The notes under the pieces: model-generated
Told to the model about the DNA's origin: nothing
Database searches by the model: none
The model's input: the letters and a program-made list of their open reading frames with translations, nothing else
Program-made: the position numbers and the translations under genes
Assembly: GCF_030272615.1 (NCBI RefSeq)
Contig: NC_081408.1
Location: 611,509,673-611,573,672, forward strand
Origin: Cryptomeria japonica
Taxonomy: Eukaryota > Streptophyta > Pinopsida > Cupressales > Cupressaceae
Direction: 5' to 3'
DNA: 64,000 bases
Shown here: positions 46,130-58,023 of the stretch, piece after piece
How the letters are laid out: every line of letters begins with the position of its first letter
Position numbering within the stretch: the first letter of the stretch is position 1

Positions 46130-47300
46130 TGTTAAGCCCAATATGGAAAGCTAATGTATTGAGAGGGGAGGGGTGAATCAGTACTCCAAAACCTTTTAAC
46201 AACAATATCTTTATTGTTATGCATAAACCAAAAATAGCTGCAACATAACATAAAGCTAAAACAAATAAATAACAATCATACATGATTCACTCCATAACTC
46301 ATATATTTTGGTTACACAGAAACTCTTGGTTAGAGAGAAAAACTATGGTGGGGATGGCACCCACAACTTCACTACTACAATAATAAAGAGTGCTCGGTTA
46401 GAGCTACATGTTTAGCTATTTCTGATAGCTTACCCTATTAGGAGTATTAAGATCTTTAGATCTACCTTGTTAAAGGATTTTACAACACTTACTCTAGATG
46501 CTGCACCTGGTTAAAGGCTTTACAATTTAGAGAATTTGTTAGAGTCTTCTACCTTGTTAAAGGTTTCTCTTACAACTTCAAAATATTATAATAAATCATT
46601 ACAAATATCAACAACTTTACATCTGCAATGTTATAGTAGATTCTATGTGCTCAAAATGAGATTACCTTGCTTATAGCATACCTCGGTAACCCATAAAATA
46701 ACTCGGTAAACCCTTTTATTTACTCTGTTCTTTGACTGTTCTCTGAAATGCTTCTCGGTGACCTGTGTGTCTCTATAACAGTCATAACACTTAGTACTTT
46801 ATTCATACACCTCTATATCTCTTCCTCTGTCACTATATATCTGATCTCAATCCATGCTATATAAATAGATCTCTTATGTCGGTGATCTAATTCATTACTT
46901 CGATCTTACAAACATGATTTATTGAATGAATAACCATACAAAATATTTCATTGGTTAGATGACCTCAAAATTATACACAATCCTTAAGTGCAATTTCCAA
47001 TGTGATAATGGTTCTATGTTCCTTAATCTTGTAACACGTTTCCACATGTGTGTCTAGGTTCAATGAATCTTGTAACACATTTCACTCGGTGTATATCAAC
47101 TTGGTGTATCATTATTGTTGCTCGATAGACATAGAGTGTTACTTGATAGACAACTCGGTGTATACTGGGCTCTATGAATACTTTCTTCTTTAACCAACTA
47201 TTCAGTACATATCGACTGAATGTTTCGATAGAGATAACCGACTAGAGTATATAGAATGATTTTAGATATAAAACTAATGGCAACTTAATAAATAGTAACA
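46130..47300 (-). repeat. Element C 5' LTR
   Basis: 1,171 bp, partner of 39323-40493. The outer edge abuts AAAAG and the inner edge abuts the PBS two bases away. Confidence 0.92.
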
Positions 47301-47305
47301 AAAAG

Positions 47306-48237
47306 TATAGTACAAAGGAGCAGCATGGGTGTCCCCCCCTTAAGATGTCAACATATTTTGATGTTGATATCTTAAGGAAAGTAGAACAAGGATACCTACC
47401 TTCATCACAAAGAAGATATTCGCTATGCAACAATGTCATATTTCCAAGCAAGAGAAGGAATACTCTTTAGGCATGGATAAGATTGTTGAAAAGAGATGTC
47501 GTGTTGTAAATGTAACGGAGATCCTTAGAGAAGAAGAGATCTTTGTTCAAAAGACATCTTCCTCCAAGAGAAGTTCTTAGAAAAATATAAAATATTCTAG
47601 AACAAAGCAAAGGAGAGAACAAGAATTTGATCCTTCATCCTACTACTAGGTGAAAGAGATTCTTGATGAATGATGACAAACTTTTAGCCATATCAGAGAT
47701 GGGTTGATTTATTATAGATGTACATTACCAAGTGTGAAAGTTGTTGCAGTAAAAGACTTACACCTTTCATATAAGAGAGAGTCCTTGAGAAAAAAACCAA
47801 CAATTACTCACGAGTGACATCAAGTAATAAAACTGACATCATCCACACAATAGGGAAAAGTGGATCCTTAGAAAAAGAGAGAGGGAGAGAGATTATTTCC
47901 CCCCACGTGTAGGACAATGAGAAGAATTACACAACTTCTAGAGAGAAATTACTCATAAGAGACATATAGTTTCAAGCAAGGAATACATTCTAACCAAGGA
48001 ACAAACATGCGCTCGCATGAATCATAACTCCATTCAAGAAAGGACATCAAGTCATGAATAACACAATAGAAGAGGTAATTTTCAAAGAGATAAAGAAGAA
48101 GAAGAAGGTTCACAAAAGCTCTCTAAGGAAATATTGTTCATAATAGACACACCATTTCAAGAAAGGGAAAGATCCTACTAATGGAATAGACATGCACTCA
48201 CATGAAGGAGAAATCCATGCAAGAAAGTGTTGGCCAT
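47306..48237 (-). other. Element G internal fragment
   Basis: Purine-rich on the plus strand (many AAGAGA and AGAAAG runs) and without a protein domain. It is bounded by the target duplications of element C and of the solo LTR. Confidence 0.6.
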
Positions 48238-49452
48238 TTGGTTGAATTGATTATGTGTTGCATTGATGTTTTGTCATTGATATCAACACTATCTATTTTG
48301 GATGCTTTACCGGTACCCTTCTAGTCTCGGTAGGATGTTTTGTTTCTAGTTGGATTGGATTTGACATGATCTGGTATGCTCTAGTATGTTTGGGTTATGT
48401 AATTGGATTACTCGTGTTCATATTCAATCAATTGGTTTTGGTCTAGTGATCGGATGCGATCATTTTTTCTTGGAATCTTGGTTTGTGGTTCCAACGAGGG
48501 TTTCACCGACAAAGAGTTGATGAAGATCTTTGATGATATGCATAAGTGGTGTTGGTGTAGCTTTTGGCGGAGTTTCAAGATACTAATGGTGATCTTGTTC
48601 AAGACTTGGCAGATTGGGATCATTGCTTTAGAGTGTGAACCTATATTGGGTCCTGGTGTTATCTAGGTTATGGACCAACTTAGTCTAACGTGTGGATTGG
48701 ACATCTCAATATATTTCTGGGATGTCTTATGGCTTGGATATTATTTGTTTGGTCTCTAGCCAACATGTTTTATACTTATGTAATTGGTTTATTGTCTGGT
48801 GGCCGACCTTATTTTTTATGGTCAAGGGTTTGTATATATATGATGTAAGATCTCATTGTAGATGGTCATGGGAATGGGAAATGGATATGTAATGTGCGAC
48901 TAATGTAATATCATTTAGGTAGAGGATTTGTTTGATTATTGGAGATTGAATTGGGTTTATGTAAGAGGATTTAGTCCTATGGTATTGAGCATAACTAAAA
49001 CTATACTTAGGCATAGGAGATGCTATCTATGCAGTTCATTCATTCTTTCAGATTGTAGTATGGATTTCTATGTAGTCAGTGAGACTCCTTTTGTGATGAG
49101 CAATGCGCTCTAGGTTGTTGGCCTTCCTGCAAGTGCAGGCCCCTCAATTGTAATTCACATACTTAATGCAAAAGTATTATTTGACTATGCGTAGGCTTCC
49201 CTCCATGGTTTTCCACTTTACTGGATTTTTCACGTATAAATCTTGGTGTCATGTGGATGGTATTTATTCTTTTACTATTATTTATGCTTAATTGGTTTAT
49301 CTGCTATTTCAGTATTTGGTTTAAGCATTATAATATTAATGTTTTGTGTTTCGGTATTAAATTTTTAATTGTTTAATGTTCTAGTAATCGATGAAAAATG
49401 ATTTAGCCCCCTGCCCTCTGAGTTGTCTTTTGGTTATTTGAACTTTCTAACA
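48238..49452 (+). mobile_element. Solo LTR of a copia-type element
   Basis: TGTTGGCCATTTGG...CTTTCTAACA, 1,215 bp, flanked by the perfect duplication GAAAG (48233-48237 and 49453-49457) with no internal region. It contains the shared copia LTR block (TGGTTTTCCACTTTACTGG, near 49217-49236). A solo LTR arises by recombination between the two LTRs of one element. Confidence 0.88.
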
Positions 49453-49457
49453 GAAAG

Positions 49458-49941
49458 GACATCAAGTTTATGAATAATGTACTCCATAAAGAAAATAGTG
49501 TAACTTTATAAAGAGAAAAAGGAATATTCTTGGCCCCCAAGCATAGAGGCAAGAATAAATAGACTATTATGTTGCTCACTAAGTATGATCACACCTAAAA
49601 TTGTACCACCATGAATGACAAGGAGCCCACAATAGGTAGGATAACTATGTCTAGCAGTGAGGATCAACATAATAGGAACTTGAATGTTATTTTAAATGAT
49701 CATGATGAATATGCCATCCATTGTCAGATGTTATTTTTAACATGCGTGAATCAATATAATGTTGTATTTGTGTTTTCAAAGATTTACACTCAATAGTAGA
49801 ATGGCCATGGATTTGATGATATTTAAATAAAGAATAAATTTGAGAATGTTGTTTATGTTTTCTTCTTCGTTTAGGATAGAGGAGATATTATGTTGGGATT
49901 TTCAATATTGGTCAACACTTTTTCTTGTTGTAACTCTAAAT
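49458..49941 (-). pseudogene. Element G gag C-terminal fragment with a zinc-knuckle-like motif
   Basis: The minus strand encodes F-K-Y-H-Q-I-H-G-H-S-T-I-E-C near 49828-49786, followed by K-S-L-K-T-Q-I-Q. This is the usual end-of-gag pattern C-x2-H-x4-G-H-x-T-x2-C of Ty3 elements, with Lys-Tyr where the first Cys normally stands. It matches the region 14291-14375 of TR-GAG1. Stops flank it. Confidence 0.55.
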
Positions 49942-50759
49942 TGTTAGATACTTGATCAGTCCCAAAGACACTAAGAGGGGGATGAATCAGTGTCTAGTCG
50001 GTAGATGAAATATTTAAACTTTTTTGAAATTTTACAACCCAAATTAATGTACCGGTAAACAAGAAATAAATCAATAAACAAAAATAAGAGAGACAACATC
50101 AAATCACACCATAACACAAATATTTTTGGCAAGGAAACCTGGTAGGGGAAAAACCTCAGTGGGATTTGTGACCCACAATATTTACTCACTGTCCAATATA
50201 AATAAATATTACTTATACAATAGGGGCCTGCATATGCAGGAAGGCCAATAGCCTAGAGCTCACTGCTCAATCACAAAAAGGAGTCACACTAACTACAAAA
50301 TTGGATGATTAAATCTAATGACAATGTACTGCTCAAAATGGCATCTGCAATGCTGGATTCGATACCGGTTTAAGCTCTGTCAAATACCTCTTCCATAAAC
50401 CTTTCTTTTCTCTTCTCTTCTCTTATTCGCTCATGAAATTATTACATCAAAATGTATAGATAGATATTCACTCTCATATTAATTACATATCATTCCTTCA
50501 CTTACATACCATACATATTTTTCACACTTACATTCTTACAAAATGACCTAGAAGATCTCATACATATATGATTCCTTACAATATATCACGTTGGCTACAA
50601 ATAATTAATTACAATACAAAACAATATAATTTCCATGTCACCTGGGAGTGCTGATAAGATCTTTTGTCAGTGTAGAATGGATGTTAGTGACAATAATCTT
50701 TGTAGTGCCTGTAGATGATATCTATTGTTGGTGTAAGATTTAAACCATGTTACTAGTTG
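49942..50759 (-). repeat. Element D 3' LTR, truncated
   Basis: About 818 bp, ending TATCTAACA on the minus strand. Its U3 start (about 50 bp of the partner) is missing at the deletion junction near 50759. It retains a central segment of about 105 bp that the 5' LTR lacks. Confidence 0.8.
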
Positions 50760-52186
50760 ATTTCTTGGGAGATGGAGGAGGTGTCGGTGATGGTTTTCTT
50801 TTCTTCCTATCCACTCTCTTGAATTCAGCTACCTTGTCATTATCAAAATTAGAGGAAGTAGCCACAGGGGAAATGTGAGCTACCGGTGTCTTCTCTGATT
50901 GACTTTCTATCACACTAGCAACAATACTTATAAGAATCATCAAACCTTTAGTAACATCTTTTACCATCTTAGAAGCATCTTTCATGAATTTGTCTCTTTT
51001 CTTTCTCTGCTTCATCATGGCAACATCATTTTCAATTGTTTCTTTATTTCCAAATATTTTCTCTGATGGTTCTGGTGGAGCATAGGAGTATTTTTGCATA
51101 TGAGTCCAAGATGTGAGTGCCCACCTCATATCCCATTTTATTAATCCATACAGTTCTGGGTGTAACTGCTTCCATTTAGATTTTATCTCTCATTACTACA
51201 AAACATATTTGTTTCTCATATTTATCTATGATGCTCTATGGAATCCTTTCCCTCTATTTCATCTTAGTTTGGAAATTCTTAAAATATTCTTTTATCAACT
51301 CATCAATGTTACCTCCCATACCGGTAATTGCCTCTTTTATTTGTTTTCCAATAGAAATATCATAGGCAAAATCCTTATGTCCCATATCTGGGATCTCCTT
51401 TGAAAAGTAAAACATTAAACACACTAACAGACTTCCAAATTTGAAGGTTTCTTTCTTATCACCTTTTATCTTGTCTAAATTCTCTATCAATTCATCCTTT
51501 AACCATTCACAAATATCAATCTTTGCATTGTTTATAATCATCTCATGTGCACTGTGAATGCATGAACTTGACACAAAATTCAACCTATTTGTATGACCAA
51601 CTTTATATCCAATGACCATCCAAGCAAATTTAGCATTTTTCTCCTTTATGTCATTAACCCTAAGTGACTGGTTGTCATATGTAGCATCGGTTAAGCTCAT
51701 AACTTCCTTGTTAGGGATTTTCTTCGTCTTGTCAGGTCTAGAATTAGTGGAGGGTAAACCAGTAACAGCCCTAATAGCTTCCTTAGTAATCTTGAATAAT
51801 GAGTCCAACCACATAAATTCTCCATGAACTCTGTTGAGGACATAGTGGATGGCTTCATCTAAAAATTTTGGCATATGGAGGATGTCTATGAAACCTAAAT
51901 CCTCAACTACCTTATGTTCTGGTTTCACTACCCCATCCTTGTCAGTGATTACATTCATGTACATGTTCATCAAATCTTCAGATCCTAAACTTTCTATGTT
52001 GCAATGTATGTATGCCCTAAGGTCTTCATTAAACGTGACTCCCTTTGGGATTTTAGATAATGCACCAATAGAGTCATCTTGTTTTGCTATCTTAGGAATG
52101 ATCTTGAAGATAGGTCTAGATCATTTAATGTTTTCCACAATACTAGGGTTTTCTACGAATTTGGGAATAGAATATGAAGATGCCAT
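50760..52186 (-). pseudogene. Element D ORF2, N-terminal half
   Basis: ATG at 52186 (M-A-S-S-Y-S-I-P). A TGA comes about 24 codons in (B has a Cys codon at this place), after which the frame is open 51973-51254. This is the best-preserved copy of the shared domain: V-L-N-R-V-H-G-E-F-M-W-L, F-K-I-T-K-E-A-I, V-I-G-Y-K-V-G-H-T-N-R, K-I-D-I-C-E-W-L-K-D-E-L and F-K-F-G-S-L-L-V-C-L-M-F-Y-F. A frameshift near 51250 leads into 51129-50740, ending S-P-T-P-P-P-S-P-K-K where the deletion joins. Function unknown. Confidence 0.75.
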
Positions 52187-52494
52187 TACGAAAGATAAAT
52201 ACCTTTTAACTGTGAATTCCTTGAATTCTTTGAAAAGACATTTGTTTCTTCACCTTTAGAATGCCTTTGCTCAATTTTTATCTCTTCGAATGCTTGGATA
52301 CTTGGTGAATTTAAATGAGAGGTTACAATGCCTTTATAACCAAAAATTGACTTACAATCGCAATAAATGCTTCATCGGTGAAGTGAAAACTCCACATGTT
52401 TGCCAGTAAAGAAGAAATATAACTTCTTACCATCAACCAAGGGTAAATGCATGAGTTTTAATTTGTTGCCTTACCCCTAAGGATTATTCATTAG

Positions 52495-53606
52495 TTAAAT
52501 GAAGAATCTCCTATTGGTGAAGGATTACCCTATTCTATCGGTGCAGTGACAGATTCATCACCTCTCTGATCTCTCTTTCTAATCCATTGTTTTAAAAATT
52601 CTTGCTTTATTTCAGTTACCTTCTCTTTTCCTTTGTTATTGGATCCTTTATTGTTCATCGGTATACTCTTCCTTCTACAAAATTTTGCAATATACCCAAT
52701 CTTATTACATGCATAACAAGTTACATTGTTTCTCTGAATTGCCTTTCCATAACCTTGACCGGTTTGAGTTCTACATTGATTAGACAAATTTCCAAATCTA
52801 CCACAAACATAGCATTTCACATTCATTCTCCAATTGTCTGAGTTATGACTATTTTTATTGCATTTAGAACATTGATCGGTGGGTGACTTTGTATTCTAAT
52901 TATTTCTAAATTTGCACTAATTTTCTCTATGACCAAATTTGTTGCAATTAAAACATTTTTCGTTAAATTTATAAGCATTAGGTTGCCTTACCAGTTTGTT
53001 GTGATCATGATTGTTTGCAGTCCCAAAACTTTCTCCATGTTCAAATCCAAGTCCAATTGTTTCTCTATCAAGTTTCTGACTTTTCAGCATATCGTCAAAA
53101 TTATCTGAAATCTTCTTAAATTTTTCTTTGTATTCATATTCACTGACCAACTCACTTTCCAAAGTGCTAACTTGTCTCAAAACTTCCTCTTTATCATGTT
53201 GCATGTGAATCAAATCAATTTTAAGCATATCATTTTCATAACCAATCCTTACAGATTCATCTGAACTTTCATTAAGTCTTCTGGCCAAATCTTCCTCATT
53301 CTTCTTCGTATCTTCAATATCTTTGCATGGTCTCATGGCTAAATCTTGCATCTCACTCTTCATGTTACTGTTCTCTTGTCTCAATTTGTCTACAATATCT
53401 CTAAGAGTTTCCTTTTCTTCATCCTCTTGATTTTGCGATTGCACATGTAATTCTTTTCTCTTATTCTTTGCAATAATCAGGTTATCTTGAAGTGCTTTGA
53501 TAAATTTTCAAGCAGTTCTAAGTTCATCTTCCAGTTTGATATTCTTCAATTTTTCTACATCAAAATCTTCAAGAGCTCCTTCCAACTGTTGTCTCATACT
53601 TTCCAT
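52495..53606 (-). pseudogene. Element D gag: coiled coil plus zinc knuckles
   Basis: ATG at 53606 (M-E-S-M-R-Q-Q-L), the start codon that B has lost. Coiled coil to about 53080, then knuckles C-F-N-C-N-K-F-G-H (52955), a degraded second (C-S-K-C-N-K-N-S-H, with Trp at the last Cys position), a third with Asn in place of His (C-Y-V-C-G-R-F-G-N) and C-Y-A-C-N-K-I-G-Y. Three or four in-frame stops are present (near 53508, 52917 and 52530). RNA-binding Gag is the expected role. Confidence 0.78.
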
Positions 53607-53676
53607 CGATATCGGTTCAAAATCATCCTCAAGCTGTTAGGTTTCTACAAATAGAGGACTAGGCTCTGATACCAAT

Positions 53677-54440
53677 TGTTAGATATTTGATCAATCCCAA
53701 AGACACTGAGAGGGAGGGTGAATCAGTGTCTAACTGGTAGATGAAATATTTAAACTTGCTTGCAATTTTACAACCCAAATTAATTTACCGGTAAACAAGC
53801 AATAAAACAATAAACAAAAATAAGAGAGACAACATCAAATCACACCATAACATAGATATTTTTGGTGAAGAAACCCAGTAGGGGAAAAACCTCAGTGGAA
53901 TTTGTGACCCACAATATTTACTCAATAGCCAATATGAATAAATATTACTTATACAATAGGGGCCTGCACATGCAGGAAGGCCAATAGCCTAGAGCTCACT
54001 GCTCAATCACAAAAAGGAGTCACAGTGACTACAAAATTGGATGATTAAATCCAATGATAATGTACTGCTCAAAATAGAATCTGCAATGTTGGATTTAGTA
54101 TCAGCTTAAGCTATATCAAATACCTCTACCATAAACCTTTCTCCACTTTTCTCTTCTCTTATTTGCTCATGAAATTATTACATCAAAATGCATATACAAA
54201 TATTCACTCTCATATTAATTACATATCCTTCCTTCACTTACATATCCTTCCTTCGCTTACTAAGAGTGTCGGTAAGATCGTCTGTCGGTGTAGAATGGAT
54301 GTCAATGAGAATAATCTTTGTAGTGCCTATCGGTGCCAATAGATGATGTCTATTGTCGGTGTAAGCTGTAAACCATGTTACCAGTTGGTTGCCATCAATG
54401 ACAACATCAACTATTCTCATCTGAGTGTATAATTCCAGCA
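53677..54440 (-). repeat. Element D 5' LTR
   Basis: 764 bp. On the minus strand TGCTGGAATTATACACTCAG...TATCTAACA, so the terminal TGTTGG has become TGCTGG. It has a deletion of about 105 bp relative to the 3' LTR, near 54240. Confidence 0.85.
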
Positions 54441-55390
54441 CAGATTATAATGACAAGGTGTGGATTTACGAGACAATGGAGAAGAAGATGTTGATAGAGG
54501 AAAGTGTGATTTCTCATGACTTTGTTGCTCACATTCAAGCTTCTATCCATTGCATGCATGTGTATGTTCAAAAGAGGGTTCACTCTTAGGGGGAATTGGA
54601 TTGAAGTTTAAATATTTGTGTTATAAGAAAAATTTGGAATATGAAATTTAGGCATCTTAGACTTTCTAGAAAAGGTAGGATTGAAATCTAAGGACCCCCA
54701 ATCATCCTCTAAGAGTTCTTCTTTAGGAACTTCTTTGGTAGGAGATGGCGTATTTGAGTGAATTGAAGAGAGGATTGTAGGAATTAAGAAAGCATATGAT
54801 GCTTCACTTATGTTCTAATCAACTACCTCATTAGAATATGTGTAAGGTACAACATGATAATCAAGAACAATTTTTGGTTTCCTAGGAACATGAATGGAAT
54901 TAATTTGATTTTTGTTAGGCTCTTGATTTTTGGGAGAGAGAGCATTATGATGAGAAATAATATCATCCTCTTATTCTAAGGTATCTTTACGTTCAAGACA
55001 CTCATTAGAAAAAGGAGTATCATATTTAATTAATATATCATCTTTAGAGGGAAGATTATGAAAAGAGGGTATGGTATCACTACAATAAGTAGCCATAATA
55101 TCATCCCCTTGCACCAAATAATCCTTATGAGGGAGGTACTTTTTAGGAGAAGAAGGAACACAATTCTCCAAAGATTCATGGAGGGAGATCTTTGAAAAAA
55201 GTGTCCACATTCCCTTTTTGCACCAATGTGCCCTCGTTAATGAGCTCAATTTTGGGAGAGGGTAAATCATAGGTATGAATGAAAGGGAAAACTAAAATAT
55301 CATCATATGTATGAAAGAGAGCATCATGAACATCTTTAATGTAACTTGAAATTGAATTAACAAAATAAGATAAGAACTCCATATGCACTT
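54441..55390 (-). pseudogene. Element G gag-like ORF, N-terminal part, unrecognised
   Basis: Broken minus-strand frames (55388-55176, then 55270-54971, then pieces to 54441). They include D-D-I-L-V-F-P-F-I-H-T-Y-D, L-I-N-E-G-T-L-V-Q-K-G-N-V-D-T-F-F, K-K-Y-L-P-H-K-D-Y-L and P-R-K-P-K-I-V-L-D-Y. I recognise no family, but the place (between leader and the knuckle fragment at 49786-49828, once D is removed) is that of gag. One frameshift and several stops are present. Confidence 0.4.
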
Positions 55391-56775
55391 ATGATCAAAC
55401 AAGAAACTCATATGCCATTCTACCATAATAATGTTTACCCCATAAATGCATAGAAACTTTAATAAAGGAGACAAAATGGAATTTGAATTGCAAATTTGAA
55501 ATTTGAATTTTGAATTATGGGAGCAAAGCTTACGAAAACTAAATAATGCAAAAATTAATAAAATAATAATTAAACAATGTGAACTTTGTTAGAGGGAGAA
55601 AATGACACAATTTCCAAAAATAATTTTATAATAAATCAAAGGAAATTGGAATTTTAAAATTAGGACCAAGGGGATACCACTTAATTTTAAAATTAACAAA
55701 AACAATTTTTTTAAAAAATCAGGGCAAATTATAATTAGCCTCTACATTTTAAAAAAATTCTTGAAATTTTTAATTTTGAATTGTGGAGGTATTTTTGAGT
55801 TTAGAGGGATAAAAAATCAAAAAAACAAGCCAATCTTCTGGATTTAGGTTATTAAATACAATCATAACAGTCTCCCAAAATTTTGGGAAAAAAGTCGAGG
55901 TCCGTGGCGAAAGTGTACACAATCTGACCAACTTTTTTCAAAATTTTCAAGGATGAAAATTACAATGATTTTAATGCTAACCCCAAAAAATTGGCGGATT
56001 TTATGATTTCTAGATAGGCGAAAATAACGTTCAATTGTGAAAATAGGACCCTATTAGGGTTTTGAGAAAAAAAGAGGAATTGAATTGCAATTTTGAAAAA
56101 GGTCAAACCTAATGGATACGGACACCTTGGAAAATGTTTAAAAATCTGAATTTGAATGAATTTGATTGAAATTTGCACAAAATCCAATGAAATATGAAAA
56201 TTAGGGTTTTATGACCTAACCACTTAATTTTTGAAATTTGAATTTGTGTTCGACCTTAGAGGGTGTTAAAATTGATAAAGTATGCCAATTTTTTGGATTT
56301 AAGCAGAAAAATACAATCGATTCTATCTCTTGACATTTTGGGAAAAAAGTCGAGGACCATGGCGAAAGTGATAACAACCTGACCAACTTTTTTCAAAATT
56401 TTCAAGAATGATAGGTATTATGATATTATTATAGAATCCAAAAAAACAACTAATTTGGAGATGTCTAGATCAGTCAAATTTGCAGTCAAAGTTTGAAAAT
56501 AGAAGGATCTTAAAAATTAGGGTTTTACAATTTAACCATTGAATTTTAAGAATAAAGAGGCAGATTTGAATTGCAATTTTGAGATGAAAATAGATTTGAA
56601 ACAAAAAATTAAAAATTTGTACTTTACAAGCTTAATTTGCTCAAAATGAAAAGTAAGGGTTTTTACTTAATTAATCTCTAAAATTGGCAAATAGATCAAA
56701 CTTGGAAATAAAAATTTGAAATCAAAATTGCAATTAATCAGATCTAATAATTAGAAATAAGAATTAATGTGTAAG
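55391..56775 (-). other. Element G untranslated leader
   Basis: A-rich (plus strand) leader of about 1.4 kb with repeated GAAATTTGAATTTTGAA-like segments. Two degraded copies of the dyad motif (near 55885-55925 and 56335-56395) each sit between a GGGAAAAAAGTCG and a TTTTTTCAAAATTTTCA flank. No gene. Confidence 0.6.
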
Positions 56776-56790
56776 ATGCCAGGTTCACCA
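56776..56790 (-). other. Element G primer binding site
   Basis: TGGTGAACCTGGCAT on the minus strand, three bases after the 5' LTR. Same spacing and near-identical sequence as the PBS of TR-GAG1 and H. Confidence 0.75.
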
Positions 56791-56793
56791 AAA

Positions 56794-58023
56794 TGTAAAT
56801 TGGAAAAATTGAACCCTAGTGACTCCCCACCTAGGAGAGAGAAAGGAAGTCACTAGGATGATTTTTCACTTGGGAGAACTTCACATTCAAAAGAGGGACT
56901 TGAATCCACTAGATCCAAATCCAAGAGAGACAAGGATATAAATCCCAAGTGGATTGCAAGGGTTGAAGTGTGATTTACCCTCTTTTGTAAATTGGAAAGT
57001 TGACTTGTTGACTCTATGGAAAAAAAAGAGAAAATGAGTGAAATGAGGAGCTACTAGTTTAGGGTCGCATTGTAATTTTGGATTTGAGATAGTTAGATTG
57101 ATACGGATCTACCTTGCAAATTTGGAGAAAAGTTGTCGAGATCTTGGCAAAAGTGTACATGGTCCTCTGAAAAATATGTGAAACGAAAAGGGTTTCTCCG
57201 CCTCTGTAAATGGAGCTTAAATCTGAAAATATAGTTGTACACCTGCAACCTACACACATAAAATAAGGGGAGAAGGGTTGTGGATAAGGTTTTTCCTCAG
57301 TCAAACCTCGGTTGAGGAATCAACCTTGAAAGAAAGTAATTGTGAATGGTGAAATGTAAATAATCGAAGTGTATAACTTGTAGATCTGCAATTTGTTGAT
57401 AATGATTGATTTGCTTCTTGAATGTAATCACAAGCATTGCATGAAATGGCATGTAACATAACAAAACCCCAATACACACACATGCTTGCAAATGAATGTT
57501 GTAATGTTGCTTAATTGGATGAATTAAGAAGACACGTGAAGAAAGAAGCCTTGATGAATGCTTGAAGACATGAATGCTTGATGACGATAATGAAGACCTT
57601 CCACTTGAATTCCTATCTATTCGCTCATTTGTGTATTTCCTGCCCCTGCAAATGAGAAGACTAATTCCCTTTTATATGTGCCTTAGATAATTAATTCATC
57701 TCACCAAAGGCTGACATTGGGGAGTTTTAATCCAGAAGAGCAACATAGGGTCAAGGGTCAAATAGACCTATTTTGGGGCCACACAAAGCAAGAGGAAAAG
57801 GGAATGACACCCCTATCCTAACGAGGATCAGGGTTCCATGACATGGTCCTGCCCTTTCTGGGGGCTTCATATAGGGTAAACAGGTTCTAGAGTGTGGAAA
57901 TGAGTCCCAGTTCCATGGTGGAGGCATAGATGGGTCCCGATCAAGTGTAGGAGATGATATTGCCAAGGTAAAGGACCTAAAACATAGTCAGCATTGCAGG
58001 GGGTGCAATTTTATGACACTACA
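56794..58023 (-). repeat. Element G 5' LTR
   Basis: 1,230 bp; minus strand TGTAGTGTCATAAAATTGC...TTTTTCCAATTTACA. Partner of 30355-31514 plus 38185-38236. It contains the minisatellite near 57790-57870. Confidence 0.88.

Larger units (their letters stand above)
39323..47300 (-). mobile_element. Pol-less copia-like element C with an unassigned second ORF
   Basis: Perfect target duplication AAAAG (39318-39322 and 47301-47305). LTRs of exactly equal length (1,171 bp) lie at 39323-40493 and 46130-47300. The PBS (TGGTATCAGAGC on the minus strand, about 46117-46128) is a perfect initiator-Met match, and the PPT GTCAAAAGGGGAGAT is at about 40494-40508. The interior of 5.6 kb has a multi-knuckle gag and a second ORF related to those of B and D, and no pol domain. 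Confidence 0.9.
49942..54440 (-). mobile_element. Pol-less copia-like element D, internally deleted
   Basis: Same family as B. The 5' LTR is 53677-54440, the PBS TGGTATCAGAGC lies at about 53664-53675 (minus), and gag and ORF2 follow. The sequence then jumps from mid-ORF2 (about 50760) straight into the 3' LTR, missing the second half of ORF2, the PPT and the first part of the LTR. No matching target duplication was found (TAAAT versus CAGAT), consistent with rearrangement. Confidence 0.85.
30355..58023 (-). mobile_element. Pol-less Ty3-type element G, minus orientation, host of four further insertions
   Basis: Perfect target duplication GAATG (30350-30354 and 58024-58028). The 3' LTR (30355-31514 plus 38185-38236) is split by element B. 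The internal parts are 38237-39322, 47306-48237, 49458-49941 and 54441-56793, and the 5' LTR is 56794-58023 with an adjacent PBS. The re-joined interior is about 4.9 kb, with gag-like pieces but no reverse transcriptase, integrase or RNase H. It is thus non-autonomous, like TR-GAG1. Confidence 0.85.
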
